Below are positions 20,939 to 31,454 of a DNA stretch of 50,757 bases, one piece after another. Position 1 is the first letter of the stretch; each line of letters starts with the position of its first letter. This stretch comes from Armadillidium nasatum (Eukaryota; Arthropoda; Malacostraca; Isopoda; Armadillidiidae). The notes under the pieces were generated by a model. It ran no database searches and was not told the DNA's origin. It was given only the letters and a program-made list of their open reading frames with translations. Position numbers and translations under genes: made by a program. Where the stretch lies: contig SEYY01001189.1 of the NCBI GenBank assembly GCA_009176605.1, forward strand, positions 92,225 through 142,981. The letters run 5' to 3'.

Positions 20939-21016
20939 AAAAATAATTTATTTTCAATAGTACTAACATCTCATAGGCAATTGTTGAATTTGAGTGAAAT
21001 AAATTAACTTAAAATT

Positions 21017-21060
<44 letters not shown>

Positions 21061-21429
21061 TTTAAAAATAAAAAAAACAAAAAAAAAAAAACGTATTTTT
21101 AAATTAATAATAAAATTAACAAAATACCAACCTTTCTGATCAAAATATTTTTTCATCATCGTAAAAGAACAAAGCACCAAAATTTAATTTAATAAATTTA
21201 ATTAAGTAATTAAATAAATGAACAATTAAGTATAACAAGTTGATCTGAGGTATATTTGACCAAAATAGGATGTGCAGTTACCGAGATATAGAATATAAGC
21301 CAAAAAATATAAGTAGTGGTTAATAGTAATTAATTAATTGAAAATTTTGAAAAATCGAGTAAAACAATGTTTCGTGGTATTTGAACTCTACAGTCAAAGA
21401 AAGTGAACATTCAACATAATGGAAGCCAA

Positions 21430-21660
21430 TGGGATTGCTACTTTAAAAAATCTGGTATCGATATCGGTCATTTTTAGCAGATACCAATACCTGAAAGCTG
21501 ATACTGATACGATACTTAAAAATATACTGGAGCATAGGAAAATAGAGACAGTTAGAAGCCACAAGGGCCTATCGAGACTGCCCCAGTCCAAACAAATAAT
21601 AACAATAACAATACTAATACATGCACAAAAGACTAGGTCTATCCCATCCCTAGTTATCAG
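21430..21660. repeat. Candidate MITE with TATCGATATCGG words and CATCCCTAG end
   Basis: Contains GGTATCGATATCGGTCA, GCAGATACCAATACC and GCTGATACTGATACGATAC, and ends TCCCATCCCTAGTTATCAG. Related words are at 11708-11780 (opposite orientation) and 23513-23553. Ends not fully paired, so the class is not assigned. Confidence 0.4.
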
Positions 21661-21699
21661 TTCATTCATGCAAAGATAAAAGTAAAATTAAGCCCAATT

Positions 21700-23512
21700 A
21701 TACATGCAATATTCAATAAACCATCACCCACTACAAAAAAACTGCCATTAGGCTTAGTCATAGGTTGATCTGTTGATCTAAAAATTTCATATATACCCAC
21801 CAATTTGGCTTAGTCAAGTTATATATACCTAAACTATCCATATATCTATCTAGCCCCCTTTTAAATTTGACAAGAGAATCACAGTCAACAATCTCTTGTG
21901 GCAAGTCATTCCAAAAATTAACAACTCTTTTACTGAAAGAGTATTTTCTTAGATCGAGATGGCATGGCTTCTTTTTAATTTTCTTATCATGTCCTCTAGT
22001 TACTCTTCCACGGTCCACTATAAAGTATTTTTCAATCTCTATATTACTGTCAGATGCAAATATTTTGTAAACTTGTATCATATCCCCTCTGAGAAATCTC
22101 CTTTCAACCGAGAACATTCCTAACTCCTTCAACCTCTCTTCATAGCTCTTATTTTCAAAGCCAGAAATCATCCTTGTTGCTCGACGTTGTACTCTCTCCA
22201 GCATATCTATGTCTTTTCTTAAATGAGGAGCCCAAACCTGTGCACAATATTCTAATGCTGGCCTAACATAGCTATTATATAACTTGCTTATAACATCTTT
22301 GTTCTTGTAAACTACATTGCGCCTAATTATACCTAACATCTTCTTAGCTCTATTCCTTGCTTCGAAACATTGATCACCCACCTTCAGATTACTGCTAATA
22401 ATCACACCTAAATCCTTTTCTTGGTCCACAGTCTCAAGCCACTCCCCATTCATTTCATAATTAAATCCTTCATTTGAGTAACCTACATGAAGAACTTTAC
22501 ATTTTTTACTATTAATTAAAGTTCATTTGCCACCTCTCTGCCCAACCAAGATCTAGATCACCTTGAAGCTTTATGCATCCATCATTATTCCTTACTGAGG
22601 TAACTACTTTGGTATCAAACTTAGAAACCTTCCATTTAAGACCTTTGACTAAATCATTTATATATATATAAGGAACAAAAGTGGTCCCAGCACAGAACCC
22701 TGTGGGACCCCACTCTTCACTGTTTCCCATAATGACTTATTACCATTAAGTAATACACACTGCCTTCTGTTCTTTAACCACTCTTTAATCCAATTGTGTA
22801 CCATTCCATCTATACCACACTGCGACAACTTTTGCATCAGCCTAACATGGGGTACCTTATCAAAAGCTTTGCTAAAGTCTAAATATATGACATCAACTGG
22901 ATCACCCCTGTCTATACATTCAGTAATATATTCCATAAATTCTAGTAGATTTGTCTGACATGATCTACCCTTTCTAAAGCCATGCTGGGAGTTATATAGT
23001 ATCTTGTTATCATCTAAATGCTTCTCTATATGACTTTTCAGTAACTTTTCCAAAATTTTCACAACCAGAGATGTTAAACTAACTGGCCTATAGTTACCTA
23101 AATCTTCCTTACTACCTTTTTTAAAATTGAGAACCACATATGCCATTTTCCAGTCCTCACGTACCTCTCCAAAAGCAATAGATCGCTTAAAAATCAAATA
23201 CAGTGCCTTTGCAATACTGCTACTCCCCTCTTTTAGAATTCTACCATACACACCATCCGGACCCGCTGCCTTATTTGGGTCAATATGTTCTAATAAAGAT
23301 GCGATTTCATTTAACTCAATTTGAAATGCTGTACACCTATTCATAACATGTATACTAGAGCTATTAGTCTCTAAACTGCTATCCAACCTTTCCTCAGTAA
23401 ACACTGATGCAAAATAAGCAATGAAAATATTAACCAATTCCTTATCTGAACTTACTAAATTTCCATCAATTTTAATTTGGCCAATTTTCTTATCCTTGCT
23501 TTTAAATTTATA
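21700..23512 (-). mobile_element. CR1/L2-like LINE, 5'-truncated
   Basis: About 1.8 kb carrying RT and the C-terminal domain of a CR1/L2-type non-LTR retrotransposon on the minus strand. The endonuclease part is absent; homology begins at about 23512, where the flank carries GCTGATACTGATAC, the same word found at about 21497-21510 on the other side. The element may therefore have landed in or beside that small repeat. I could not define the 3' terminus precisely. Confidence 0.85.
21758..23512 (-). pseudogene. CR1/L2-like reverse transcriptase, two frame breaks
   Basis: The frame 23437-22658 contains NKAAGPDGVYGRILKEG, LGNYRPVSLTSLVVKILEKL, LYNSQHGFRKGRSCQTNL, DVIYLDFSKAFDKVPH (first catalytic Asp) and [18 protein letters not shown]. 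After a frame change near 22670 the segment with YINDLVKGLKW follows. The expected YADD-type box there reads KFDTKVV, so the second catalytic motif is lost or distorted. After another break near 22490, 22453-21758 gives EKDLGVIISSNLKV, YNSYVRPALEYCAQVWAPH and RVVNFWNDLPQEIVD, the normal CR1 C-terminal arrangement. Close to CR1 of vertebrates in motif order and wording. The loss of the YxDD box makes this copy inactive. Confidence 0.87.
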
Positions 23513-23553
23513 AAAGCTGATACTGATACTTCACTCCATCCCTAATCCCTAAA
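23513..23553. repeat. MITE-like terminus
   Basis: GCTGATACTGATACTTCACTCCATCCCTAATCCC: same words as 21497-21510 and the inverse of the 11708 terminus. Confidence 0.35.
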
Positions 23554-23954
23554 ACACACAAATATATATCTATTGATATATATAACAAATATTTTACCAT
23601 CTGGAAGGATACAATATTTGTAGATGTGTTGCATACAGCTAAATTTATGAAAAATAAATGAATAATACCCTAAAAGTTTTAAAGCATTAGTAAACATCAA
23701 TACATGTAAATGATAAAGTAATAAGCAACTGGCATGTGCAATAAAAAAAATTTGTTCAATTAGCATATAGAGACAAAAAAAATTGCAAATCATAAACATA
23801 TAATAAGCATTGTAAATATAAATAAATACAGTAAATAGATATAGGTAACCATAAAGACTTCATATAGATAATAAATGCAAATAAATAGATCAAAACTAAT
23901 CCCAAACAAAAAATAATATGTTAGATATCAAACACACATGGCTTTACACAAAGT
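23554..23954. other. AT-rich, nothing recognised
   Basis: The 85-codon minus frame at 23542-23799 is rich in Phe/Ile/Tyr with no motif. Probably noncoding. Confidence 0.4.
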
Positions 23955-25262
23955 TCATTTAAATAAAAAAAAATGATATAACTTTCTTTTATTTTCTAAT
24001 GGTCTTTTTAATATATGAATATAATCTGGAACCGGCCCATGAGAACAAGTTCTGGGCTCAACCACATTACTAATGGTTGTGGTAACCACAGCATCAACAA
24101 CCCTGGTTTGCATTTCGATTTTGCTGGAAAGAATATGTGAATCTTCAATATATTTATCAAGAGTGCACTCTCCCATTTCATTACAATCACTGCTTAATGA
24201 TAAGTCACCCTCAGGAAAACCAAGACTACATAAGGGCAAATTTGGTCTGAGAATATCCCTGATATCGCAAGTATTTCCCCTTCCCTCAGTGAAGCCCTAA
24301 AAAACTGACCCACATAAAGATTGTGAATCCAATATATTTTCTGTTGTTGAAATGCTATCATTGACAACGGACCCTTCAGTACCTCGACAGAGTAATCAAA
24401 GAATTGCATAATCAGCTGCCATACGACGATCATTCACAAGAGAATTCATTCCTGATGCAAACTCCCATTCATGCTCATCACTCATACCACCCTCAACATT
24501 ACTTTCATCCACCACCGGATTTAAACTTGAACATGTTCCAACCAAATGGCAACAGAACAGGAAACCACATGTGTAGTGTTTATCAGTGTAATAGTAGGGG
24601 TTATGTTTATGTTTTGAAAAGGTAGTGAATGAGATGTCTCTACCCTAGTATTAACTGGTACTAAAGTATTAGGAAATCTAACCTGCAAATATCTAGTATT
24701 GAAACTAACATTCGTTTATTAAAAATGGTGAATTTATTCCAAACCCTAAGAGGTCATTTTCTTCAGATTCAGATTCTGATGAATTGAATATAAATGGCTC
24801 AACAACCTGATTACCATCATCATCCATAATTTCCATACCCTCATTCGTTACACTACTTCCATCTGCTGATTGTTCTCTTCCACCTCCAATGAAAGCAGTT
24901 ACTTGAAGTGTGGATTTTCTCTTTAGTAACGAGGAACCTCTATCCATGGACAGAGCTGTGAATAACGAGCTTGAATAATCGATTGTGGGTTATCTACCTT
25001 GACAATTTCATATGTTAGGTCATTGTCATGTGCCAACGAATAATGAATGGTCCTATATAATGTCTCTTGAATTTATTAATAAGATTACCTGGCATGTGGA
25101 CTTTATATGCCACTTTATCTCCTGCATGATATGGAGAAAAGCGTTTTGATGGGTCTCACCAGAACTGCTGTAGACAAAGATTGCTAATGAAGGAATGTGC
25201 AGTTCTGAATAAAATATCTAATGGTGTGGCATCAATAGCCAAATAAGTGTTATTATATATAA
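23955..25262 (-). pseudogene. Ty3/gypsy polyprotein, integrase C-terminal part (left piece)
   Basis: The minus strand from 25262 down carries the distal integrase region of a gypsy-type Pol: NNTYLAIDATPLDILFRTAH (about 25250-25190), then RFSPYHAGDKVAYKVHMPGN (about 25140-25080), YIGPFI and YSQLCPW near 24960. An acidic low-complexity tail follows (24947-24705, SSESESEENDLLGFG), ending in HGPVPDYIHILKRPLENKRK at about 24050-23990, a common C-terminal signature of gypsy Pol proteins. The matching upstream half lies at 31189-31440; the two are separated by the hAT element. Stops and frame changes occur on both sides. No LTR was found for it. Confidence 0.72.
25255..25262. repeat. hAT target-site duplication, left
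   Basis: ATATATAA, identical to 31189-31196. An 8-bp duplication is diagnostic of hAT transposition. Confidence 0.85.
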
Positions 25263-27574
25263 CAGGGGGGGCCAACCTGCAGCTTGCGAGCCACATGCGG
25301 CTCTTTGAAGGATTATTTGTGGCTCTCGAAAAATGTACCCGAGTTCCCTTTTCATTTTTGTGCTATTATATTTTTAAAAATTATTATCGTTCCGTATGTG
25401 TTTCAAAATGTCTTTTAAATTACTGATAACAAATATGAAAGACTAAGTGCAACGTTGTAAAAATTTCATTTCCGTCCAAGTTAAGAATGATATGACTTAT
25501 CGAAAACTGGGCGTACGAACATAAACAGTGGGGTAATTGTCTGTAATCGACCGACTCCAGACCGATTTTGAATTTGTAAACTTTCATTGCAAAGGACAGT
25601 TGACATTGTGCTCTGGAGGAAACAACTTGTATCACTCTTGCTACTAATATAATTTGTAATCTTGAATTTTTGGTAAGGTTAACTAAATTTGTTTTGTAGT
25701 ATGTAACACGTGTTGTTATTGTTTTAATAACACAAAACTTATATTTTCTAAATTTCTTTATTTATTTCCAGTTCTTTTAAAAATATGACAACAGAGAACG
25801 AAAATAAAAAAAGAAAATATGAGCAAGAAAATAGAAGTTTTAATAATGTGGGAGGAGAATTTCTTTTTTATTGACAATAACGGAAAAGCATTATGTGTTA
25901 TTTGTAATTCTACAGTCAACAATTATAAAGCTAGCAATTTACGTCGACATTATGAAACCAATCATCCTCAGTTTTCTAATCAGTATCCACCAAATTCCAA
26001 ATTAAGATCAGATAAAATCAAATTTAAATAAACAACAGTCAATTTTGACGACCTTTAGCAATCAAGCTAATAATGTGGCTGAAGCCAGTTTTGTTATTGC
26101 CTGGAATATTGCTCGTGCAAAACGCCCGTATGGAGAGGGAGAGTTTATTAAAAAAAACTTGGAAGATGTATATACTTAAAGTTTTAGATCCAAATAATGC
26201 AGCATTGCACAAAGTTGTTTTACAAATTCCCATCTCAAGACACACAACCGAACAACGCATAACTGCAATTAATACATCTCTTGAATATAATTTAAAAAAT
26301 GATTTGAAGAACTGTATTGCATTCAGCTTAGCCCTTGACGAATCGACAGATATCACAGATCTTCCGCAATTGGCAGTTTTCATACGTTTTGTTTCATCTG
26401 ACTTCGTTGTTAAAGAAGAAATATTAGATTTAGTATCACTTCAAGTCAACCCACAGTGTCGATATTAAAAATGCATTAGATTCCATAATGAAAACTTTTA
26501 ATGTGCCTCTTAATAAACTTGTAAGCATTGCAACTGATGAAGCTCCAGCAATGCTGGGTAAAAAAAACGGTCTTATTGGGCTTTTAAGAGATGATTCTTA
26601 AATTCCACAATTCATACCGATTCACTGCATAATTCACTGAGAACATCTCATTACAAAATATTTAAAATATCCTGATGTTATGAAAACAGTGTTACACATT
26701 GTAAATTACATTTGCACCAATGCAAAAAATCGACAATTCAAAAATTTCCTTGAAGAATTAAAGGACGAAGAACTTCCAAATGACATTAATTTTGTTTGCA
26801 TTGTTAGATGGTTATCTTGCTGTCGTAGCTTGTGGTGGGTATTACGACACAACTTATAAGTCCTTCTTATATTAGATCGTTTCTTAATTTAAACTTGGAT
26901 TGCATTGTGTCTTTGCGTAACTTAAACCAAGACGACGTTACTTTAATTCAAGTGTGCGCTTAAAATAATTAAATAAACTTACTTTTACTACTCAGTTGTT
27001 TTCTTTACCTTAATTCAATCTAATAAATTTTAATTTACCTTGTTTTATTTCCTGTAGTTATCAATTATATTCTTTTGTTTGTCTTTATTGTTTGACCTAT
27101 TATTATGTTATATTTTAATTATAAATTAATAGCTTCTTGAGTCACTATGTAATTGACTTTATAGGTGCTTTTTGATGGTCTCTCAAATCGATAGTTAAAC
27201 AGAACGATCGAAAACTAAAAATATCTTCAAAATACCAGGCTATAACTACTTGAAATTAAATAAAATGTTTAAGATTAAATACGTATTCCAAAATTATTTG
27301 GCTAATATTTTGATATAATGTTATCAAACTATTCAAGAAGTTAAACAAAGCTTAACGTCAATGCTCAAAGAATTCAACGGAAGTCAATGTCGAAATTTTA
27401 AAGTTACTCAAAAGGGTATTTTAATTTAATTAATTTAAATTAAAATTGTTCAACTTGTTCAATAAACTAAATATAACAAGTGAAAACTATGTCAAAATTG
27501 TTCTCGTATAAACCAATTAAAATATTCAAAATTGTTTCAAAAATTAAAAATTTCAAAGTTCCAATTAGGTAAAC

Positions 27575-27985
27575 CTCAAAAATTCGAAAAGTATTTGTAA
27601 ACTATTTCAAAGTTACGATAGTTTAAATGTATCAAAATATTTAAAGTAACTAATGCTTAGGAAAAACAAAATTCGTAACTATTTCAAAGGTACTATAACT
27701 TAAATTTATCTAAAATATTTGAAGCAATTACTGTAGTTTATAAAATTCGTAAACTATTTCAAAGTTGTTACAGTTTACTCCTATCAAAATATTTGAAGGA
27801 ACTAACGTTCTTGAAGAAAAACGAATTCTCAAACTATTTCTAAGATGTTATAGTTTAAACTTATCAAAAATATTTCAAAATAAATAATGTTTATGGAAAA
27901 ATTCACAAACTATTTCAAAGTTGTTACAACCTAAACTTATTGAAAAATATTCAAAGTAACCACTGTTGTTTATGAAAAACCCAAA
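27575..27985. repeat. ~77-bp tandem array, about five units
   Basis: The word AAACTATTTCAAAGTT (or one or two changes from it) recurs near 27599, 27675, 27752, 27831 and 27907, so the period is about 76-79 bp. Each unit also holds a (A/T)TAGTTTAAA-TTATCAAAATATTT block. Units are diverged; no coding role is evident. Confidence 0.8.
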
Positions 27986-28325
27986 ACAAAAATTCAAAAC
28001 AACTTAGTTATAAAAGGTTTAAAGTAAACAAAACTAAAATCTCCATCTTATTTCACCATTAAAGTAAAACTTTAATTCAATGTAATTAATTAATATTACA
28101 AATGTACAAGTTTACTTCGAACTATAATACAACTCATTTACAATTAAGTCATAAATTCGAAGTCTAAATTCTTAAATTTATAATTCAAAGTCAAGTCCAA
28201 ATATAATGGTTGACTTAAATTAATTTTCAATTATTTATTATCTTTAATATCAATCAAGATTAAATACACAAGTTCTGCCTTATTTATTCTTCAAGCTATA
28301 ATTATCAAATTGTATTGCAGAGTTA

Positions 28326-28660
28326 TTTATCAAACTTTACTTTAACTTAATTAAGTGTTACTTAATACTTGTAGAGTTGATTATCAAACTTATTTTGACT
28401 CAACTGAGTACTAATTTATTATTTACAAAACGAATTATCAAACTTACTTTGACTCAACTGAGTACTAGCTTACTTGTAGATCTAATTATCAACCTTACTT
28501 TGACTCAATCGAGTGCTACCTTATTATTTATAGAATTAAGTATTAATCTTACTTTGACTCAACTGAGTGCTAAGTATCAACCTTACTTTAACTCAATCGA
28601 GTATTAACTTATTACTTGAACTTATATAAGTAACTATCAAAGTTACTTTGTCTTGACTGT
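28326..28660. repeat. ~54-bp tandem array with palindromic core
   Basis: Six to seven units of 'TTATCAAACTTACTTTGACTC' followed by AACTGAGT or AATCGAGT. The core ACTCAACTGAGT is a near-perfect dyad (ACTCA/TGAGT). Most units are about 54 bp, a multiple of three; the 76-codon frame at 28377-28607 therefore shows an 18-residue repeat (LTLTQLSTSLL-like), which I read as a by-product of the array and not as a gene. Confidence 0.8.
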
Positions 28661-30402
28661 ACTCTATTTCTTAAGAATAGAAACGAACTTAATATTTCAA
28701 TATTATATAAGTAAAAGTTCTTTTACTTATTTTCTGATAATTATATAACTTACAATGTTAGATTTTTTTGTAAATATTCAAACTTTCTAAATCACTTAAT
28801 ATAAATTCAATATGACTTTATGTGGCAAAATCAGAACAGGAATGACTTGCCTCTTTCAAATATTTCCAGACTGAATTTCTGGCAATCTAAGAGGTTGCCA
28901 TTTTTTAATTTCAACCAATCAGGAGGCTTTAATTTTAGCGAGTTGTTAAAATTTGGATCTCTTTTTTCCTTTTCTGGCAACTCGGCAATGGATTATGTTC
29001 ATTGTTGACTTATATTCTTATCAGCGCCATTTTTTGAGCCTAACTTCGCATTTCTTTTCCTAATTCTTGTATTTATTAATTTCTTACATTCCTTCCACAC
29101 TATTTTCTTAATTTAGGATTAATATTAATATATGATTAATATATTACCTTCTTGATTTTATTTAATTTTCCAGACTTTCTGTGTTTTTAAATTTGTAGGC
29201 CTAATTTGTTGACCCTAGACTAAACTTGGTCTGCATATTGTATTTATCCTTTGCTTATTTTGTTCACTTCTGATTTTCTCTTTTCAATCCATCTTTCTTT
29301 TTATATTTGTCAAATTTTATGCCGTTTTCGTAATTCGTTAACAAAATATATTTATGCTTGCCTTGTTTCTCTCTTGTTTTTCTCCAAATTTCATAATTTC
29401 TGGGTAGTTTGAATTTGTAGCCCTAATCCTGAGTTTAGGCTAGACCTAATTTACTGGCTATTTCTGTTGTATTTTCCTTATTTCTTTCATGTCTGACTCT
29501 CTCTATCTCTCCTATTCTTATCAATTTACATATTTCTTATATCACCACCATTATAATCCACTTCTGTTATGCTTTCACCTCAGGGTTAGAGTGGCTTCTA
29601 CCACATTGCTACAACGTATTAAATCGTTTTGTAGATGTTTGATCCGATAACTGCATTTCTAAAAGAAAAGGAAATAACCTATTCAGAATTAGACGATGAC
29701 GAGTGGTTACAAGACAATGTTTTTGACTGATGTCATGGAACATTTGCAAACACTGGATTTACAATTGCAGGGGAAAGATAAAATAATATCTGACCTCTCA
29801 CAGTGTATATTTAGTTTTCAAACTAAATTACAACTTTTTCAAAAGGACATTAAAAATAAAACATTCTTCGAATTAAAAAAATTTGTTCCAATATTAAACA
29901 AGAAAAACTCAACGAGTATATGAAAAAGCTAGAAGGAATATTGAGGGAATTCCAAAATAAATTTCAAGACTTGAAATATTTTAAATAGTCTCGATTTTTT
30001 TCTGAATCCATTTGAAATTAACATAATTCAAGGTGAGTTTTCCATTTCCAATATAATTATGACTCAAAAAGCATCTGGAGAATTAGAATTAATAGAAATG
30101 CAAGAAGATCAAGCTCTACAATTAAAATATAAGTCAATGTCAATTACTGAATTTTGGAAATTTGTACCAGAATCGAAGTATCCTGAATTAAAAAAGGCTG
30201 CTTGTCAAATTATTTCAATATTTGGAACAATGTACTTATGTGAATCATTTTATTCCACTTTAAAATTCGTGAAATCCAAACACTGATCAGTATTAACTAA
30301 CCAGCATCTCAAAGAATTACTGAGAAGTGCTGTCACCAATTATTCACCAAATTTTAAAGAATTATCGAGAGAAGTAAAATAAATGTGTTTAATTTTTAAT
30401 AT

Positions 30403-30406
30403 TTAA
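30403..30406. repeat. TTAA target duplication, left
   Basis: TTAA directly before the left terminal repeat of the piggyBac-type MITE; its partner is at 31008-31011. Confidence 0.85.
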
Positions 30407-31007
30407 CCCTCGCGACTACGCGTCGTTTGGTTATACATCCATCTACGCGATGGACCTTTTTGGTCCATCCATATATTTATTAAAAATTTTAGGTTTTTTA
30501 TATTTTTTTGGAACTTTTAGCATAGCCATAATGTAATTATGTCCTTTCTTAGTTGTTTTAGCCAATATTTTAACTATTATGTTTGCTAATACTATTTTTA
30601 ATAAATTTTACAATTAAATGTTCTCAAATAAATCTGGAAAAAAATCAAAGTTAAAAATTCATTAAAAATTAAAAAAAATTAAAAAATTAAATAAATTCTA
30701 ATGTTTTACTACAGTATTTATTCAATACTGAAGGAAAACAACACTTTTTTTTGGGATTTTTATTTTTCAGGCCAATTTTTGGTCACCCACGCGCGACTAC
30801 GCGATGGACTTTTTACGTCCATTCCAACTTTGAACCGCCATATTTTTTTTTCTTTTTCTTATAACTAATCCAAAAAATTTTCCCATCTTCTTGAACCTTT
30901 TTCTGAGGAATACCTGGAAGGAGAAAAAAAAAAGATTAAAAAAAATATGAAAAATTTAAAAAAGGAAAAAGTCTGGACGCAAAAAGTCCGACGCGTAGTC
31001 GCGAGGG
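30407..31007. mobile_element. piggyBac-type MITE with perfect 19-bp terminal inverted repeats
   Basis: A 601-bp element: left end CCCTCGCGACTACGCGTCG (30407-30425), right end its exact reverse complement (30989-31007), both flanked by TTAA. The CCC...GGG termini at a TTAA target are the piggyBac signature. It has no coding capacity. Internal structure: a perfect hairpin ATGGACC-TTTTT-GGTCCAT at 30450-30468, and a second internal copy of the terminal word (CGCGACTACGCG at 30792-30803) followed by ATGGACTTTTTACGTCCAT at 30804-30822. The perfect ends suggest recent movement, more recent than the surrounding hAT gene decay. Confidence 0.93.
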
Positions 31008-31011
31008 TTAA
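31008..31011. repeat. TTAA target duplication, right
   Basis: TTAA directly after the right terminal repeat of the MITE. Confidence 0.85.
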
Positions 31012-31188
31012 ATTCAATACACATATTTTGTAGTTTTATTTATATGTTTTCAATAAATATAATTTCTGTAAAAAAAAATTTTTAATACCTTTTTCGCATA
31101 CCTTTTAAATATGTATTTAATTGTGGCTCGCGAAAAATTTCAAATTTTGAAAAATGGTTCGGACTATCAAGGAGCTTGGCCACCCCTG

Positions 31189-31440
31189 ATATATAATAAC
31201 CACTTGAATATATATAATAACCCAAGTTGAAGGATTATCTTGGAGCCAGTGTTCTTAACAACTGTAGCAGTGTACAATTGACACATTCTGCAACCCTGTT
31301 ACACTGGCATGTGGCTGGATATTACCACATGATTGATACCAAACTCTTGTAATACTGTTTCAAATGGTTTGCCCATAAATTCAAGACCGAAATCACTTAA
31401 AAAATGATTGGGAATATGTATCAAGAATGGTAAAATCTTA
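31189..31440 (-). pseudogene. Ty3/gypsy integrase core (right piece)
   Basis: The minus strand from about 31440 carries KILPFLIHIPNHFLSDFGLE, with the second catalytic Asp region SDFGLEF, then GKPFETVLQEFGINHVV. After a stop and frame change near 31300 come VAECVNCTLLQLLRTL-like residues, where the catalytic Glu is expected. The reading resumes beyond the hAT element at 25262. The first 8 bp (31189-31196) are the hAT target duplication. Confidence 0.7.
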
Positions 31441-31454
31441 TGTTTGAATGCATT

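Larger units (their letters stand above)
20332..21390. other. AT-rich region with simple repeats
   Basis: No gene supported. Contains (TA)n at 20709-20785, the CCTAA-like stretch at 20873-20938, and an A-run of about 28 at 21026-21053. Confidence 0.45.
26845..29615. mobile_element. Unidentified 2.77-kb insert in the hAT transposase gene
   Basis: The transposase reading thread breaks immediately after GTATTA (26839-26844) and resumes at another GTATTA (29616-29621), consistent with a 6-bp target duplication. The insert starts CGACACAACTTATAAG and ends CACATTGCTACAAC. I see no terminal inverted repeat, no LTR and no coding sequence of known type. It is A/T-rich and contains two tandem arrays (27575-27985 and 28326-28660) and a diverged ~223-bp direct duplication (about 29186-29290 and 29409-29515, sharing AATTTGTAG-CCTAAT). 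A weak box-A-like word is readable on the minus strand near the right end (TAGCAATGTGG). Class unknown. Confidence 0.6.
25819..30380 (+). pseudogene. hAT transposase (ZBED5/SCAND3-like), interrupted
   Basis: A cut-and-paste transposase in the host-like ZBED branch of hAT. Segment 25819-26031 holds the BED zinc finger (ALCVICNSTVNN...LRRHYETNH, a C-x2-C then H-x4-H arrangement). Segment 26073-26468 carries the first catalytic region with SLALDESTDITDLPQ. 26500-26840 continues in pieces (IHCI..., FVCIVRWLSC). The coding thread stops at 26844 and resumes at 29616 with VLNRF and PITAFLKEKEITYSELDDDE. 29696-29923 carries LQLQGKDKIISDLSQCIFSF. 30059-30286 carries the C-terminal dimerisation region (SITEFWKFVPESKYPELKKA, GTMYLCESFYS). 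Several stops are independent of the insert, so the gene was probably decaying anyway. The Met at 25819 is tentative. Confidence 0.85.
25263..31188 (+). mobile_element. hAT-superfamily DNA transposon with nested insertions
   Basis: Left end CAGGGGGGGCCAACCTGCAG, right end GCTTGGCCACCCCTG; the terminal CAGGGG(T/G)GGCCAA / TTGGCCACCCCTG inverted repeat is hAT-type. The flanks carry a perfect 8-bp duplication ATATATAA. Subterminal copies of 'TGTGGCTCTCGAAAAA' (25318) and 'TTGTGGCTCGCGAAAAAT' (31121) occur in direct orientation. It encodes a ZBED-like transposase broken by stops, by a 2.77-kb insert and by a piggyBac MITE downstream of the ORF. It interrupts the gypsy integrase region exactly. 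Without the insert and the MITE the element would be about 2.5 kb, a normal hAT size. Confidence 0.92.

Noticed and set aside
23955-24239. Independent host gene
   Set aside because: Its end matches the C-terminal signature of gypsy Pol and it follows the integrase in order and strand.
28377-28607. Repetitive 18-residue protein
   Set aside because: By-product of a 54-bp DNA tandem array with stops beyond it.
28326-28660. CRISPR-like array
   Set aside because: Repeat units are contiguous and diverged with no unique spacers; eukaryotic context.
29550-29615. tRNA-derived SINE head on the minus strand
   Set aside because: Only a weak box-A-like word; no convincing box B at the right distance.
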